A stretch of 64,000 nt of DNA from Actinoplanes xinjiangensis (GTDB lineage: Bacteria; Actinomycetota; Actinomycetes; Mycobacteriales; Micromonosporaceae). Both the position numbers and the translations under genes were made by a program. The notes beneath the pieces were generated by a model that worked only from the letters and a program-made list of their open reading frames with translations, was not told the DNA's origin and made no database searches. Each line of letters begins with the position of its first letter. The first letter of the stretch is position 1. Below, piece by piece: positions 48,418-57,426 of this stretch. Where the stretch lies: positions 682,001 to 746,000 of the forward strand of contig NZ_QGGR01000002.1 of assembly GCF_003148685.1 (NCBI RefSeq), read 5' to 3'.

Positions 48418-48927
48418 TCAGTCCTCGCTGTTCAGCTCGTGCCGGAGAACGGCCAGCCCGCGGGCGAGACGGCTCTTCACGGTGCCCTCGCCGATCCGCA
48501 GCGCGGTTGCCGTCTCGGCGGTGGAGAGGTCGAGCAGCACCCGGCAGGTGATCACGGCCCGCTGCGGCTCGGGCAGTCTGGCCAGGGCGTCCCGGGCGAC
48601 CGCGACCTCCGGCGGCCGCAGGTGCGGATGTGCGGAGTCGTCGGCCGGCGGTCGTTCCCGGCGCACCTTGCGCCACCAGGAGGTGGCCCAGTTGAGACCG
48701 ACCCGGAAGACCCAGCCCGCCCGATTGTCCAGCCGGCTGACCGTGGGCCAGCGCGCATAGGCACGGGCCATCGCCTCGGCGACGGCCTCGGCCGCCAGGT
48801 CGTCACGGCGCAGGGTGACCGCGAGCGCGCGGTAGAGCCGGTCGACGTTCGCCCGGTAGAAGGCTTCGAAGCCGTCCTGTTCCGGAGCCGCCGGGCCCGC
48901 GCCGATCATCACTGTCGAGACCACCAT
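48418..48927 (-). CDS. ECF-type RNA polymerase sigma factor
   Basis: A 169-residue sigma-70 family protein. Region 2 is at residues 20-85 (FYRANVDRLYRALAV, AVAEAMARAYARWP, RAGWVFRVGLNWATSWWRK); region 4 at 110-160 (LARLPEPQRAVITCRVLLDL, GTVKSRLARGLAVL). The C-terminal helix-turn-helix is complete. This form is close to the SigE-like group of actinobacteria. The target promoters are unknown; the co-translated membrane protein downstream is the natural candidate for its control. Confidence 0.88.
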   Translation of the reverse strand: MVVSTVMIGAGPAAPEQDGFEAFYRANVDRLYRALAVTLRRDDLAAEAVAEAMARAYARWPTVSRLDNRAGWVFRVGLNWATSWWRKVRRERPPADDSAHPHLRPPEVAVARDALARLPEPQRAVITCRVLLDLSTAETATALRIGEGTVKSRLARGLAVLRHELNSED

Positions 48928-48964
48928 GCCCGATACACGCCGGTGGCCGCCGATCGGTTCCCGT

Positions 48965-49924
48965 CTACTCGGGAGATTTCTCGTCGGGGGTGATCAGGCC
49001 GGCCTTCTCGTCACGGTCGGCCCACTCCAGCAGGGTCTCCAGGGAGTACGCCTCGTCGTCGATGGCGGCGTGCAGATCACCGAGCCGGGCGAAGCGCCCG
49101 GGGACCGTACGGATGGTGAAGTCCCTGGGGTCGAGGTCGGGGATCTCGTCCCAGCCGACCGGGGTGGAGACGGTGGCCGCAGGGACGCCGCGCACCGAGT
49201 AGGCGCTCGCGATGGTGTGGTCGCGGGCGTTCTGGTTGTAGTCGATGAACACCGCGCGCGGGTCGCGGTCGCGGCGCCACCAGGTGGTCGTCACGTCGTC
49301 GGGGGCACGCCGCTCCACCTCGCGGGCGAAGGCGAGCGCGGCCCGGCGCACCTCGGAGAAGCCCCAGTCCGGCCGGATCCGCACGTACACGTGCAGGCCC
49401 TTGCCGCCGGAGGTCTTCGGGTAGCCGGTGATGCCGAGTTCACCGAGGACCTCCCGGACGACCGGGGCGATCCGCTGGACCGTGCCGAACGGGCAGTCCG
49501 GCATCGGGTCCAGGTCGATGCGCCACTCGTCGGGGCGCTCGGTGTCGGCCCGCCGGGAGTTCCACGGATGGAACTCCACGGTGGACATCTGCACCGCCCA
49601 GATCACGTCGGCCGGTTTCGTCACGCACAGCTCGTCGGCATGCCGGTGGTAGCGCGGGAACGTGACCCGCACCGTCTCCAGCCAGGGCGGAGCGCCGTTG
49701 GGCACCCGTTTCTGATGCACCTTCTCGCCGGCCAGGCCGTCCGGGAACCGGTGCAGCATGCAGGGTCGCTCGCGCAGCGCGCGGACGATCCCGTCGCTCA
49801 CCGCCAGGTAGTACTCGACCAGGTCGAGCTTCGTGGCGCCGAGCTCCGGGAAGTAGACGCGGTCCGGGTTGGAGACCCGGACCTCGTAGTCGCCGACCTC
49901 GATGATCGTGGCTTTACCCGCCAT
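48965..49924 (-). CDS. LigD-type DNA polymerase/primase domain protein (stand-alone)
   Basis: A 319-residue protein equal to the polymerase (PolDom) module of LigD, of the archaeo-eukaryotic primase fold. The catalytic motif [10 protein letters not shown] carries the two metal-binding Asp residues, and [15 protein letters not shown] and [19 protein letters not shown] are the conserved ligD-Pol signatures. It would fill short gaps with ribo- or deoxyribonucleotides in non-homologous end joining. No ligase or phosphoesterase domain and no Ku gene is nearby; they may be elsewhere in the genome. Confidence 0.92.
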   Translation of the reverse strand: MAGKATIIEVGDYEVRVSNPDRVYFPELGATKLDLVEYYLAVSDGIVRALRERPCMLHRFPDGLAGEKVHQKRVPNGAPPWLETVRVTFPRYHRHADELCVTKPADVIWAVQMSTVEFHPWNSRRADTERPDEWRIDLDPMPDCPFGTVQRIAPVVREVLGELGITGYPKTSGGKGLHVYVRIRPDWGFSEVRRAALAFAREVERRAPDDVTTTWWRRDRDPRAVFIDYNQNARDHTIASAYSVRGVPAATVSTPVGWDEIPDLDPRDFTIRTVPGRFARLGDLHAAIDDEAYSLETLLEWADRDEKAGLITPDEKSPE

Positions 49925-49933
49925 GCGTCGAAC

Positions 49934-51649
49934 CTAGCCCAACCAGGCGTCGTCCATGTCCCGAAGCAGGGTGTCGCCCGAGTCGAGCAGGTCCAGCATG
50001 GGGCCGATCCGGGGCAGCTCGTGCGTGACGAAATACCGCGCGGCCAGGCGTTTGCCCTCGTAGAAGTCGCCCTCCCGGCCCTCCGCGGCGAGCAGCTGCT
50101 CCAGCCAGAGCCAGGCGATCACCAGATGACCGGCGGCGTCCAGGTAGGCCGTGGCGTTGACCAGCGCCTTCGACGGGTCGGCCCAGAGGGTGGCGGTGGT
50201 CGCGGCGAGCCGATCGGCGGCTTTGGTGACGGAGGCGCCCAGCTCGGGAGTCCGCGCGGCGGTGGCCCGGATCCGGTCGAGGAGCAGCGCCAGACCGGCG
50301 CCACCGTGCTGGGTCACCTTGCGGCCGAGCAGGTCGAGGGCCTGGATGCCGTCGGTGCCCTCGTGGATCGAGTTGAGCCGGTTGTCGCGGTAGAACTGCT
50401 CGACCGGGTATTCGCGGGTGTAGCCGTAACCGCCGTGCACCTGGATGGCGTGATCGTCGGCGAGACGGCACCACTGCGACGGCCAAGCCTTCACGATCGG
50501 CGTCAGCGTGTCCAGCAGCAGGTCGTTCTCCGGTGACGGCTCGTCCAGCAGCTTCGCCGCATAGAGCACCAGAGCGAGGCCTCCCTCGACGTACGACTTG
50601 GAGGCGAGCAGCATCCGCCGGACGTCCGTGTGCGCGACGATCGGGACCGGGGGCGCCGTGGGGTCCTTGTCGCCGATCGGCCGGCCCTGCTGCCGCTCCC
50701 GGGCGTAGGCCAGGGCGTGCAGGTAACCGGTGTAGCCGAGGGCGACCGCGCCGGAGCCGACGCCGATCCGCGCCTCGTTCATCATGTGGAACATGTACTG
50801 GAGGCCGCGGCCCTCCTCACCGACCAGGTGGCCGACCGCGTCCTCGAAGGCGAGCACCGTGTTGGTGGTGCCCCGGTAGCCCATCTTGTGGTTGAGCCCG
50901 GCCAGCACGACGCCGTTGCGCTCGCCGGTGTCCAGGTCCTTCTTCGGGACGATGAACAGCGACAGGCCCTTGACCCCGGCCGGCGCCCCGGCGACCCGGG
51001 CCAGCACGAGGTGGATGATGTTCTCGCTCAGCTCGTGGTCGCCGCCGGAGATCCACATCTTGCCGCCGTCGACCCGGTAGGTGCCGTCGTCCTGCCGGAC
51101 CGCCCTGGTCGCCACGTCACTCAGCGACGACCCGGCCTGCGGCTCGGAGAGGCACATGGTGCCGGTGAACCGGCCCTCCAGCATCGGGTGGACGTAGCGG
51201 CGGATCTGCTCCTCGGTGCCGTGCGTCAGGAGCAGGTGGGCGTTGCCGGAGGTGAGCATCGCGTACGCCGAGGTGCCGGTGTTGGCGGCCTGGAACCAGA
51301 GGAAGCAGGCCCGCTGCACCACGTGCGGCAGTTGCAGGCCACCGTGCTCGGCGGGAAAACCGGCGGCGATCAGGCCCGACTCGGCGAAGACCTTCAGCGC
51401 CCGGGCCACCTCCGGAATGATCGTGACCGTCTCACCGTCGAAGGTCGGCTCGTTGAGGTCGCCGGTGCGGTTGTGCGGAGCGAAGTCACGCTCGGCGATC
51501 TGCTGGGAGACGTCGAGGAAGGCGTCGAACGTCTCCCGGGAGTGCTCGGCGAACCGCTCCCGGGAGGTCAGGGCCTCGGCGTCGAGCCATTCGTAGAGCA
51601 GGAAGTCGAGATCCCGCCGGGAGAACACCTTGGACACCGCGGCCACCAC
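49934..51649 (-). CDS. Acyl-CoA dehydrogenase
   Basis: A 571-residue flavoprotein of the acyl-CoA dehydrogenase family, in the longer FadE-type form with a C-terminal extension. Marks include [18 protein letters not shown] (FAD/substrate loop), [30 protein letters not shown], and [20 protein letters not shown] near residue 410 (catalytic region). It oxidises acyl-CoA in beta-oxidation; chain length is unknown. It starts at GTG 51649 with a weak ribosome site; a nearby in-frame GTG could also serve. Confidence 0.92.
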   Translation of the reverse strand: MVAAVSKVFSRRDLDFLLYEWLDAEALTSRERFAEHSRETFDAFLDVSQQIAERDFAPHNRTGDLNEPTFDGETVTIIPEVARALKVFAESGLIAAGFPAEHGGLQLPHVVQRACFLWFQAANTGTSAYAMLTSGNAHLLLTHGTEEQIRRYVHPMLEGRFTGTMCLSEPQAGSSLSDVATRAVRQDDGTYRVDGGKMWISGGDHELSENIIHLVLARVAGAPAGVKGLSLFIVPKKDLDTGERNGVVLAGLNHKMGYRGTTNTVLAFEDAVGHLVGEEGRGLQYMFHMMNEARIGVGSGAVALGYTGYLHALAYARERQQGRPIGDKDPTAPPVPIVAHTDVRRMLLASKSYVEGGLALVLYAAKLLDEPSPENDLLLDTLTPIVKAWPSQWCRLADDHAIQVHGGYGYTREYPVEQFYRDNRLNSIHEGTDGIQALDLLGRKVTQHGGAGLALLLDRIRATAARTPELGASVTKAADRLAATTATLWADPSKALVNATAYLDAAGHLVIAWLWLEQLLAAEGREGDFYEGKRLAARYFVTHELPRIGPMLDLLDSGDTLLRDMDDAWLG

Positions 51650-51689
51650 CGTTTCGGTCGGAACTTAATGCACCCAGTGTGCACCAAGT

Positions 51690-53519
51690 TTAGTCCGCCG
51701 CACGGTGCCGGCCCACCCTGATCGTCACCCCGGCCGGAATCCGGCTGGAGTGCTTGATCTCGTACATGGCGTGGTCGGCGGCGCGCAGAGCCTCGTCCGG
51801 GTCGGTCGCGGCCGGGGCCAGGTGCACCCCGACACTCGCGCCGATACCGATCTCGTGCCCGTCGATCCGGAACGGCAGCTCCAGGACGTACCGTACGCGG
51901 CCGGCCATCGAGATCGCGTCGTCGGGCGTGACCACACCGGGCATCAGGATGACGAACTCGTCGCCACCGACCCGGGACAGCACGTCGTCGGAGCGTACGC
52001 AGGCACTGAGCCGGTCGGCCACCTGGCGCAGCAGCTCGTCGCCGATCTCGTGCCCGTGCCGGTCGTTGACCGGCTTGAACCCGTTCAGGTCGACGAAGAG
52101 CACGGCCACCGCGTCGGCTCGCAGCGTCGAGTTGAGCTTGTCGTGCATCCGGCGCCGGTTGGGCAGCCCGGTCAGCGGGTCGTGCTGTGCCTCGTGCTCC
52201 AGTCGCTCCTGGAAGGCCCGGTTCTCCGAGATGTCCCGGGCGTTGATGACCACGCCGTTCAGCGACGGGTTGTCCATCTGGTTGGAGGCGGTGAAGTCGA
52301 ACCAGCGGAACTCGCCGTCGGCGGTCCGGACCCGGCACTGCAGGCGCAGCACCCCGGCCGGGTCGGAGAGCAGCATGCCCAGCTTCTCCCGCATCTGCGG
52401 CTGGTCCTCGTGGTGCACCACGTCGAAGACACTGTGCCCGGCGAGCGAGCCGGCCTTGAAGCCGAGCACCGAGGTGGTGCTCGGGCTGCTGAAGATGATC
52501 CGGCCACCGGCGTCGAGCACCGACACCAGGTCCGGGGCGTGCTGGAAGAGCGCCTGGAAACGCTCGTCGGCGCGGCGCCGGGTGATCTGGGTCCGGTAGC
52601 CGAGCAGGGTGATGCCGACCACACCGATCACGAGCATCGCCAGCAGCGTGAGGTTCAGCGTCTGACTGCGGTTGTAGACGGCGCCGTCGAAGGACGCCTT
52701 CGTCTGGGTACGGACGTAGTACCAGCCGCTGTGATCGATGTCGATCACCACCGCGATCATCTTCTCGTCGTCCTGGAGGTACTCGACGAACGACGAGGTC
52801 CCGCTCCGGTTCCCGAGGATCTCGGAATTGACCGTGGTGCCGAGCACCTCGTCCAGGCTGGCCGCGCCGATCCGGCCGGCGGCGTCGACGATCGTCGTGC
52901 GGTGGTAGTCGCTCTTCAGCTCCCGCATGTAGCCCTGGAGGGAGGTCGTCGCGATGTGGTTCAGCCCGATCAGGTAACCCGCCCGCACACCGTTGCGCGT
53001 GAACGGCACCGCCACCGCGGCCACATAGGACGCGGGCTGGGCGGGGTCGCCACCGGTCACCGGCATGACGTTCGAGAAGCCGTAGTCGTCGGTCCTGGTC
53101 TCGGTGCCGGCGGCCTTCTCGAGCTGCACCCACATCCGTTCCCAGCCGGCGTCATCGGTCGCCGGCCGCGCGGAGTCCCCGCTCACCAGCACGACGTTCC
53201 GGTTCGGATCGGTGATCATCAACCCGTACTGGAAGGTGTTGGTCTTCTTCGCCGCGGCCGTGAGCGCCGCCTTCGCCTGAGCGGCCGTGGCGCCGGTGCC
53301 GGCGGCGAGCAGAGCGCCGATCTTGCCCAGCTCGACCGTCGAGTAGTACTGGAGCTGACCGGTGAGCTCGGCGTTGTTGTCGCCCAGAGCCCTGGTGTCG
53401 TCCAAGTGGACCTTCTCCACCGCCTGAACGGTCGAACGGTTCACCAGAATGCCGGCGACACCGGCCCCGGCCAGCAGTAAAACGCTGACCAGCACCGCGA
53501 TCCAGTTACGCAGCCGCAT
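51690..53519 (-). CDS. Cache-PAS-GGDEF diguanylate cyclase
   Basis: A 609-residue membrane protein. Helices at 6-24 and about 275-297 flank an extracytoplasmic Cache-like sensor (30-270). A PAS domain (about 310-430, with RFQALFQHAPDLVSVLD and FKAGSLAGHSVFDVVHHED) and a GGDEF domain (440-600) follow. GGDEF at 518-522 is intact, with an RVGGDEFVILM signature, so it should make c-di-GMP. No EAL domain is present. ATG 53519 is used because GAGGAGG lies seven bases before it; the ATG at 53534 has none. Confidence 0.92.
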   Translation of the reverse strand: MRLRNWIAVLVSVLLLAGAGVAGILVNRSTVQAVEKVHLDDTRALGDNNAELTGQLQYYSTVELGKIGALLAAGTGATAAQAKAALTAAAKKTNTFQYGLMITDPNRNVVLVSGDSARPATDDAGWERMWVQLEKAAGTETRTDDYGFSNVMPVTGGDPAQPASYVAAVAVPFTRNGVRAGYLIGLNHIATTSLQGYMRELKSDYHRTTIVDAAGRIGAASLDEVLGTTVNSEILGNRSGTSSFVEYLQDDEKMIAVVIDIDHSGWYYVRTQTKASFDGAVYNRSQTLNLTLLAMLVIGVVGITLLGYRTQITRRRADERFQALFQHAPDLVSVLDAGGRIIFSSPSTTSVLGFKAGSLAGHSVFDVVHHEDQPQMREKLGMLLSDPAGVLRLQCRVRTADGEFRWFDFTASNQMDNPSLNGVVINARDISENRAFQERLEHEAQHDPLTGLPNRRRMHDKLNSTLRADAVAVLFVDLNGFKPVNDRHGHEIGDELLRQVADRLSACVRSDDVLSRVGGDEFVILMPGVVTPDDAISMAGRVRYVLELPFRIDGHEIGIGASVGVHLAPAATDPDEALRAADHAMYEIKHSSRIPAGVTIRVGRHRAAD

Positions 53520-53712
53520 CGAGTTCCTCCTCACCGCAAGTCATCGGCAGACGAGGCCCGAAGTGAAAGAACCCGGGGGAATAAACCAGGGAATACCCCG
53601 AGGGAAATGAGGCGGCGCTCGACGGGATCGACCACGATGATGGAGAGGCAACGCATCGGGTCGATGTCGTGACACCCGGTGCGGGACCCGGCCCGACGAA
53701 ACGGAGCACCGG

Positions 53713-55443
53713 ATGCTCGAACAGGTGGTTGTGTCCCCGCCCGGGTGGCAGAAGGCGCTGCTCTCCCGGATTCCCTCGCCCCGCCGGCCGATCGAGGACA
53801 CCCCGCTCGCGCCGGCGCCACCGGCCCGGCGCCGGATCGTCCGCTCCAGCCTCAGCGTCACCGGCGCCGGTCTCGCCGCCGTCTTCTACTGCCTCTCCTT
53901 CACCCCGTCACTGCTGCCACGGGCGTGGTTCCTCCAGGGCGTGGTCGCCGGGATCACCGCCGCCATGGGGTATGCGCTGGGCGCCGCGGGCGGAGCGGTG
54001 GCCCGCCGCCTGCACGGACCGTTCCGCGCCCGGACCACACTGATCGCCTGGGCGACCCTGGCCGCGGTGGTGCCGGTGCTGATGGTGATCTTCCTCTGGC
54101 TCGGCACCCGCTGGCAGCGCGACCTGCGGGTCCGGCTCGGCATGGCCCCCGTCCCGGAGTACGACATCGCCCGGACCGTCTGGGCCAGCCTGCTCACCTT
54201 CGGCCTGCTGCTGCTGATCGCCCGGATGCTGCGCCTGGCCACGTACGGCTGCGCCCTGCTGTTCCGGCGCGTCGTCCCGCAACGCGCCGCCTACTGCGCC
54301 GGCACCCTCGTGGTGGCCGTCCTCGCCTACTCCGCGTTCGACGGCCTGCTGATCGCCAACCTGTTCGCCACCGCCGACCGTCTGGCCGCCGTGGAGAACA
54401 ACGGCACCGGCAACGGTGTCACCGTTCCGGCGTCCACGCTGCGCTCCGGCGGTCCGCAGTCGCTCGTCCCCTGGGACACGCTGGGCCGCCAGGGCCGGGC
54501 GTTCGTGGCCGGGACACCCCGCGTCGACGAACTGACCACGTTCGCCGGGCGGCCCGCGATCGAGCCGATCCGGGTCTACGCCGGCCTCACCTCCGCCGAC
54601 ACGCTGCGCGACCGGGCCGAGCTGGTGGTACGGGAGATGGACCGGACCGGCGCGTTCGACCGGGCGGTGGTCGCCGTCATCACCCCGACCGGCACCGGCT
54701 GGATCGACAACCGGGTGCCCCGGTCCCTGGAGTTCATGTATGCCGGGGACACCGCGCTGGTGTCCATGCAGTATTCGTACCTGCCGAGCTTCTTCGCCTT
54801 CATGGGTGACCGGTCCGAGGTGGTGAACGCGGCCGACGCCCTGATCGGCGCGGTGCGCGCGCGGTGGGCGGCACTACCGGCCGCGACCCGGCCACGGCTG
54901 CTGCTGTTCGGCGAGAGCCTCGGGACGTACGGCATGGAGATGACCTTCGGCACGCCGGAACGCCTGGTCGACGGGGCGGACGGGGCGCTGCTGCTGGGAC
55001 CGACCTTCGCCAACCCGACACATCGGGTGCTCACCGAGGACCGGGCCGACGACAGTCCGATCTGGGACCCCACCTATACCCGGCTGCCGGTGGAGTTCGC
55101 CGACGACGCGGCCGAGCTGCGTAACCTGTCCGGCCCTCCGCCGAAGGTGGTCTATCTGCAGAACGCGACCGACCCGGTGGTCTGGTGGAGCTGGGACCTG
55201 TTGTGGAAGAAACCACAGTGGCTGGTCGGGGAACGGGCACCGGACGTCACCCCGGACATGCACTGGTACCCGGGGATCACGTTCTGGCAGATCTCCTGTG
55301 ACCTGGTCTTCTCCAACAAGGTGCCGACCGGGCACGGGCACTCGTACCGGTGGGAGACGGTCGACGGGTGGGCGGCCCTCGCCGCGCCACCGGGCTGGAC
55401 GACGGCGGACAGCATCCGGCTGCGGGTCCTGTTGGGCGGCTGA
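53713..55443 (+). CDS. Membrane alpha/beta hydrolase (Abhydrolase_9 family)
   Basis: A 576-residue protein. Residues 45-240 hold about four to five membrane helices (LSVTGAGLAAVFYCLSFTPSLLP first). Residues 255-576 are an alpha/beta-hydrolase domain: nucleophile Ser in LFGESLGTYGMEM, Asp in NATDPVVWWSW, His in GHGHSYRWETVDGW. This is the layout of the actinobacterial Abhydrolase_9 N/C families, whose substrate is unknown. A GGAGCACC ribosome region precedes ATG 53713. The gene is divergent from the GGDEF gene across 193 bases. Confidence 0.88.
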   Translation: MLEQVVVSPPGWQKALLSRIPSPRRPIEDTPLAPAPPARRRIVRSSLSVTGAGLAAVFYCLSFTPSLLPRAWFLQGVVAGITAAMGYALGAAGGAVARRLHGPFRARTTLIAWATLAAVVPVLMVIFLWLGTRWQRDLRVRLGMAPVPEYDIARTVWASLLTFGLLLLIARMLRLATYGCALLFRRVVPQRAAYCAGTLVVAVLAYSAFDGLLIANLFATADRLAAVENNGTGNGVTVPASTLRSGGPQSLVPWDTLGRQGRAFVAGTPRVDELTTFAGRPAIEPIRVYAGLTSADTLRDRAELVVREMDRTGAFDRAVVAVITPTGTGWIDNRVPRSLEFMYAGDTALVSMQYSYLPSFFAFMGDRSEVVNAADALIGAVRARWAALPAATRPRLLLFGESLGTYGMEMTFGTPERLVDGADGALLLGPTFANPTHRVLTEDRADDSPIWDPTYTRLPVEFADDAAELRNLSGPPPKVVYLQNATDPVVWWSWDLLWKKPQWLVGERAPDVTPDMHWYPGITFWQISCDLVFSNKVPTGHGHSYRWETVDGWAALAAPPGWTTADSIRLRVLLGG

Positions 55444-55553
55444 TGACCCGCTTCACGGCTCGTACCCGATTGTTCGGCTGACCCGGAACGAGTGATGACC
55501 GTCGAAGCCCCTGCTCCGTTGAGAATCGAGGGTGGGCAGCGGAGAGGGGGCCG

Positions 55554-55742
55554 GTGATGGGCGATGCGCTGAGCGGATTCCAGCGCCTGCCGGGACGACA
55601 GCCCCGGCCGGTGACGAACGGACTGGTGGCCATGATCGCCGCCGCGCTGGTCCTGGGAGGCGGCCTGCTGGCCGGGCGCCTGCTGACGGACGAGGCGCCA
55701 CCGCCGGCCCCGGCCCCGAGCCCGTCGAGATCCGCCGCCTGA
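55554..55742 (+). CDS. Small single-pass membrane protein
   Basis: A 62-residue protein, not recognised. It has one membrane helix (about 23-43, GLVAMIAAALVLGGGLLAGR), a short basic cytoplasmic part and a Pro/Ala/Ser-rich tail. A GGAGAGGGGG ribosome site lies upstream; either GTG 55554 or ATG 55557 could be the start. It lies 18 bases before the exported BNR-repeat gene, with which it probably shares a transcript. Confidence 0.55.
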   Translation: MMGDALSGFQRLPGRQPRPVTNGLVAMIAAALVLGGGLLAGRLLTDEAPPPAPAPSPSRSAA

Positions 55743-55760
55743 CGCGGTAGGTTCCCGGAC

Positions 55761-56798
55761 ATGACGTCGCATCGAAAACTGTCCATCGCAGTGCTCGCCC
55801 TCGTCGTGGTCGGCGGTACCGGATTCACCTCGGGCCCCGGACTGTCCTGGCAGCTCACCGACACCGGCTCGACCGCACGGTTCCGCGGGCTCGCGCCGGT
55901 GAACGCGAAGGTCGCGTGGGCGGCCGGCTCGGCCGGCACGGTGCTGCGGACCGTCGACGGCGGGCGCACCTGGGCCTCGGTCGGCCCACCCGAGGCGGCC
56001 GCGCTCCAGTTCCGCGACATCGAGGCCTTCGACTCCCGGCACGCGGTGGCCCTCACCATCGGCAACGGCCCGGACTCCCGCGTCTATGCGACCTCGGACG
56101 GCGGTGCCTCCTGGACCGAGACGTTCCGCAACGACGAGCCGACCGCCTTCTACGACTGCATGACCTTCCTCGACCGGCGGCACGGGCTGGCCCTGTCCGA
56201 CCCGGTCGACGGGCGGTTCCGGATCCTCGCCACCCGCGACGGCGGCCGCACCTGGCAGACCCGCCCCACCGACGGCATGCCGGCCGCGCTGCCCGGCGAG
56301 TTCGCCTTCGCGGCCAGCGGCACCTGCCTCGTCTCGGCCGGCCGGCACGCCTGGTTCGCCACCGGCGGCGAAGCCCCGTCCCGGGTGTTCGCCTCGAAGG
56401 ACGGCGGGTGGACCTGGTCGGTGACCGATTCCCCGGTGCCGGGCGGTCCCAGCGCCGGCATCTACTCGCTGGCGTTCCGCGGCCCGGGACAGGGCATCGC
56501 GGTCGGCGGCGACTACAACACCGAGACGTCCGCACCGGACGGTGCGGCGGTCACCCGGGACGGCGGCCGGCACTGGACCGTCGCGAAGAAGGTGCCGGGC
56601 GAGTACCGCTCCGGGGTGGCGTGGTGGCGTGGGCGTACCGCGCTGGCGGTCGGGCCGACCGGCAGCGACGTCTCCTGGAACGGCGGCGTCACCTGGCGGC
56701 GCTTCGACACCGGCAGCTTCGACGCGGTGGCCTGCACCCCGGACGGATCCTGCTGGGCGTCCGGCCGGGACGGGCGGATCGCCAGACTCAAGCGTTGA
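55761..56798 (+). CDS. Exported BNR/Ycf48-like beta-propeller protein
   Basis: A 345-residue exported protein. Residues 1-28 form a signal peptide. Repeats of the Asp-box type (TVDGGRTW, TSDGGASW, TRDGGRTW, SKDGGWTW, TRDGGRHW, NGGVTW) occur at regular spacing and form a seven-bladed propeller as in the Ycf48/photosystem assembly and sialidase-type BNR families. In non-photosynthetic bacteria the role is unknown; ligand binding at the surface is likely. The 3' end overlaps the response regulator gene by 11 bp, tail to tail. Confidence 0.85.
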   Translation: MTSHRKLSIAVLALVVVGGTGFTSGPGLSWQLTDTGSTARFRGLAPVNAKVAWAAGSAGTVLRTVDGGRTWASVGPPEAAALQFRDIEAFDSRHAVALTIGNGPDSRVYATSDGGASWTETFRNDEPTAFYDCMTFLDRRHGLALSDPVDGRFRILATRDGGRTWQTRPTDGMPAALPGEFAFAASGTCLVSAGRHAWFATGGEAPSRVFASKDGGWTWSVTDSPVPGGPSAGIYSLAFRGPGQGIAVGGDYNTETSAPDGAAVTRDGGRHWTVAKKVPGEYRSGVAWWRGRTALAVGPTGSDVSWNGGVTWRRFDTGSFDAVACTPDGSCWASGRDGRIARLKR

Positions 56799-57426
56799 GA
56801 TAGGTCAGCACGGCCAGGACCCGGCGGTGGTCGTCGTCCGAGGGCGGCAGGCCCAGCTTCGTGAAGATGCTGCTGATGTGCTTGCTGACCGCCTTCTCGC
56901 CGACGAACAGCTTGGCGGCGATCGCCCCGTTCGACCGGCCCTCGGCCATCAGCTCGAGCACGTCCCGTTCCCGGGTGGTCAGCCCGGACAGCGGCGAGGA
57001 GTGGCGGGCGAGCAGCTGCGAGACGACCTCCGGGTCCATCGCAGTGCCGCCGCCCGCCACCCGGCGCACCGAGTCGACGAACTGGGCCACGTTCGCCACC
57101 CGGTCCTTCAGCAGATAGCCGACGCCGCCCGCACGGTCGGTCAGCAGCTCCCGCGCATACAGCGGCTCGACGTGCTGGGACAGCACCAGGACCGGCATCC
57201 CGGGGATCTTCTGCCGGGCCTCGATCGCCGCCTGCAGGCCCTCGTCGGTGAAGGTGGGCGGCAGCCGCACGTCCACCACGGCCACGTCCGGCCGGTGCTC
57301 CAGCAGGGCGGGCAGCAGCGACGGTCCGTTGTCGACCGCCGCCACCACCGTGAATTCGAACGCCTCGAGAAGCCGGGTCAGCCCGTCCCGGAGGAGGGCA
57401 AGGTCTTCGGCGAGGACAACACGCAC
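56788..57426 (-). CDS. NarL/LuxR-type response regulator (DesR-like position)
   Basis: A 212-residue response regulator. The receiver domain (1-120) has the acidic pair VVLAEDLAL, the phosphoacceptor Asp in VAVVDVRLPPTFTDEG and the conserved Lys in GGVGYLLKDRV. The C-terminal LuxR helix-turn-helix is LTTRERDVLELMAEGRSNGAIAAKL with VSKHISSIFTKLGL. GTG 57426 starts inside the end of the kinase gene (49-bp overlap) with GGAG six bases upstream. It is the partner of the kinase and probably acts on the divergent desaturase gene. Confidence 0.92.
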   Translation of the reverse strand: MRVVLAEDLALLRDGLTRLLEAFEFTVVAAVDNGPSLLPALLEHRPDVAVVDVRLPPTFTDEGLQAAIEARQKIPGMPVLVLSQHVEPLYARELLTDRAGGVGYLLKDRVANVAQFVDSVRRVAGGGTAMDPEVVSQLLARHSSPLSGLTTRERDVLELMAEGRSNGAIAAKLFVGEKAVSKHISSIFTKLGLPPSDDDHRRVLAVLTYLNA

